Positions 5,955 through 6,087 of a DNA stretch of 6,087 bases are shown here, one piece after another. Location: positions 1 to 6,087 of the forward strand of contig DATKPC010000010.1 of NCBI GenBank assembly GCA_035524275.1, in the 5' to 3' direction. This DNA comes from DATKPC01 sp035524275. Lineage in GTDB: Bacteria > Pseudomonadota > Gammaproteobacteria > Burkholderiales > Burkholderiaceae_F. The notes beneath the pieces are model-generated. The model was not told the origin of the DNA, did no database searches, and worked only from the letters and a program-made list of their open reading frames with translations. Numbering within the stretch: position 1 is the stretch's first letter; every line of letters starts with the position of its first letter. The position numbers and the translations under genes are program-made.

Positions 5955-6032
5955 TAGCGAGGCTCACCGATAGCAGGTATTCGATTCCGGCATGTCGGGG
6001 CGGAACCGGGGCGGCGCGGTGCCATGCGCCGG

Positions 6033-6072
6033 CCCTCTCCCCCGCCCCTCTCCCGCTGGCGCGGGCGAGGGG
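6033..6072 (+). repeat. GC-rich hairpin repeat upstream of ligJ (right copy)
   Basis: This is the same element as at 1-38, in the opposite orientation. CCCCTC (6045-6050) pairs with GAGGGG (6067-6072) and CCCGC (6052-6056) with GCGGG (6061-6065), with loop TGGC and one T/C mismatch between stems. No T-run follows (AGTTCC), so a classical terminator is not supported. It may instead mark the boundary with the next gene to the right, which lies outside the window. Confidence 0.75.
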
Positions 6073-6087
6073 AGTTCCGGCGTCAGC

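Larger units (their letters stand above)
5887..6032 (-). promoter_or_regulatory. upstream region of the operon, presumed promoter
   Basis: This is the only gap in front of the first gene, so the operon promoter should lie here unless transcription enters from the right. I see no convincing -35/-10 pair on the minus strand. The most AT-rich stretch is about 5969-5985 (AATCGAATACC...CTATCG on the minus strand), a weak candidate. ATG and CAT half-sites 10 bases apart (5914-5929) form a loose dyad, too weak to call a LysR-type site. No gene is supported here. Confidence 0.35.

Noticed and set aside
4930..5973. Plus-strand open frame of 347 codons opposite ligJ
   Set aside because: No motif, biased composition, and antisense to a gene with all its metal and catalytic residues in place.

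Overview
The window holds one minus-strand operon of seven genes for breakdown of protocatechuate by the 4,5- (meta-) cleavage route, the Lig pathway (called Pmd in Comamonas). The DNA is very GC-rich with strong third-position GC bias. The gene content and the GC-rich hairpin repeats at both ends suggest a soil or water betaproteobacterium, perhaps Burkholderiales. That taxonomic call is an inference, because no rRNA or other marker gene is present.

Layout in the direction of transcription (high to low coordinates): a roughly 200-base upstream region with a GC-rich hairpin and an outer repeat; ligJ (zinc hydratase of the amidohydrolase fold); a 64-base spacer with a stem-loop; ligK (RraA-type aldolase); a dehydrogenase with a DUF1932-type C-terminus and no assigned pathway step; ligI (2-pyrone-4,6-dicarboxylate lactonase); ligA and ligB (small and large subunits of protocatechuate 4,5-dioxygenase); and ligC (Gfo/Idh/MocA-type dehydrogenase). 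From the dehydrogenase onward the genes touch or overlap: 4 bases, then 1 base apart, then a 1-base overlap, then 4 bases. Translation is therefore probably coupled. Nearly every start has a clear Shine-Dalgarno sequence.

Together LigAB opens protocatechuate to 4-carboxy-2-hydroxymuconate-6-semialdehyde. LigC oxidises its hemiacetal to 2-pyrone-4,6-dicarboxylate, and LigI opens that lactone to 4-oxalomesaconate. LigJ hydrates the enol form to 4-carboxy-4-hydroxy-2-oxoadipate, and LigK splits this to pyruvate and oxaloacetate. LigI, LigJ and LigK can also serve gallate and syringate breakdown. No oxalomesaconate tautomerase (LigU/GalD), transporter or LysR-type regulator lies in the window.

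I do not see a wholly new system. The best leads are the uncharacterised dehydrogenase inside the pathway operon, a perfect 20-base palindrome within that same gene, a three-armed palindrome in ligK produced by complementary GTC/GAC codons, and a near-identical hairpin repeat that brackets the operon in opposite orientations.
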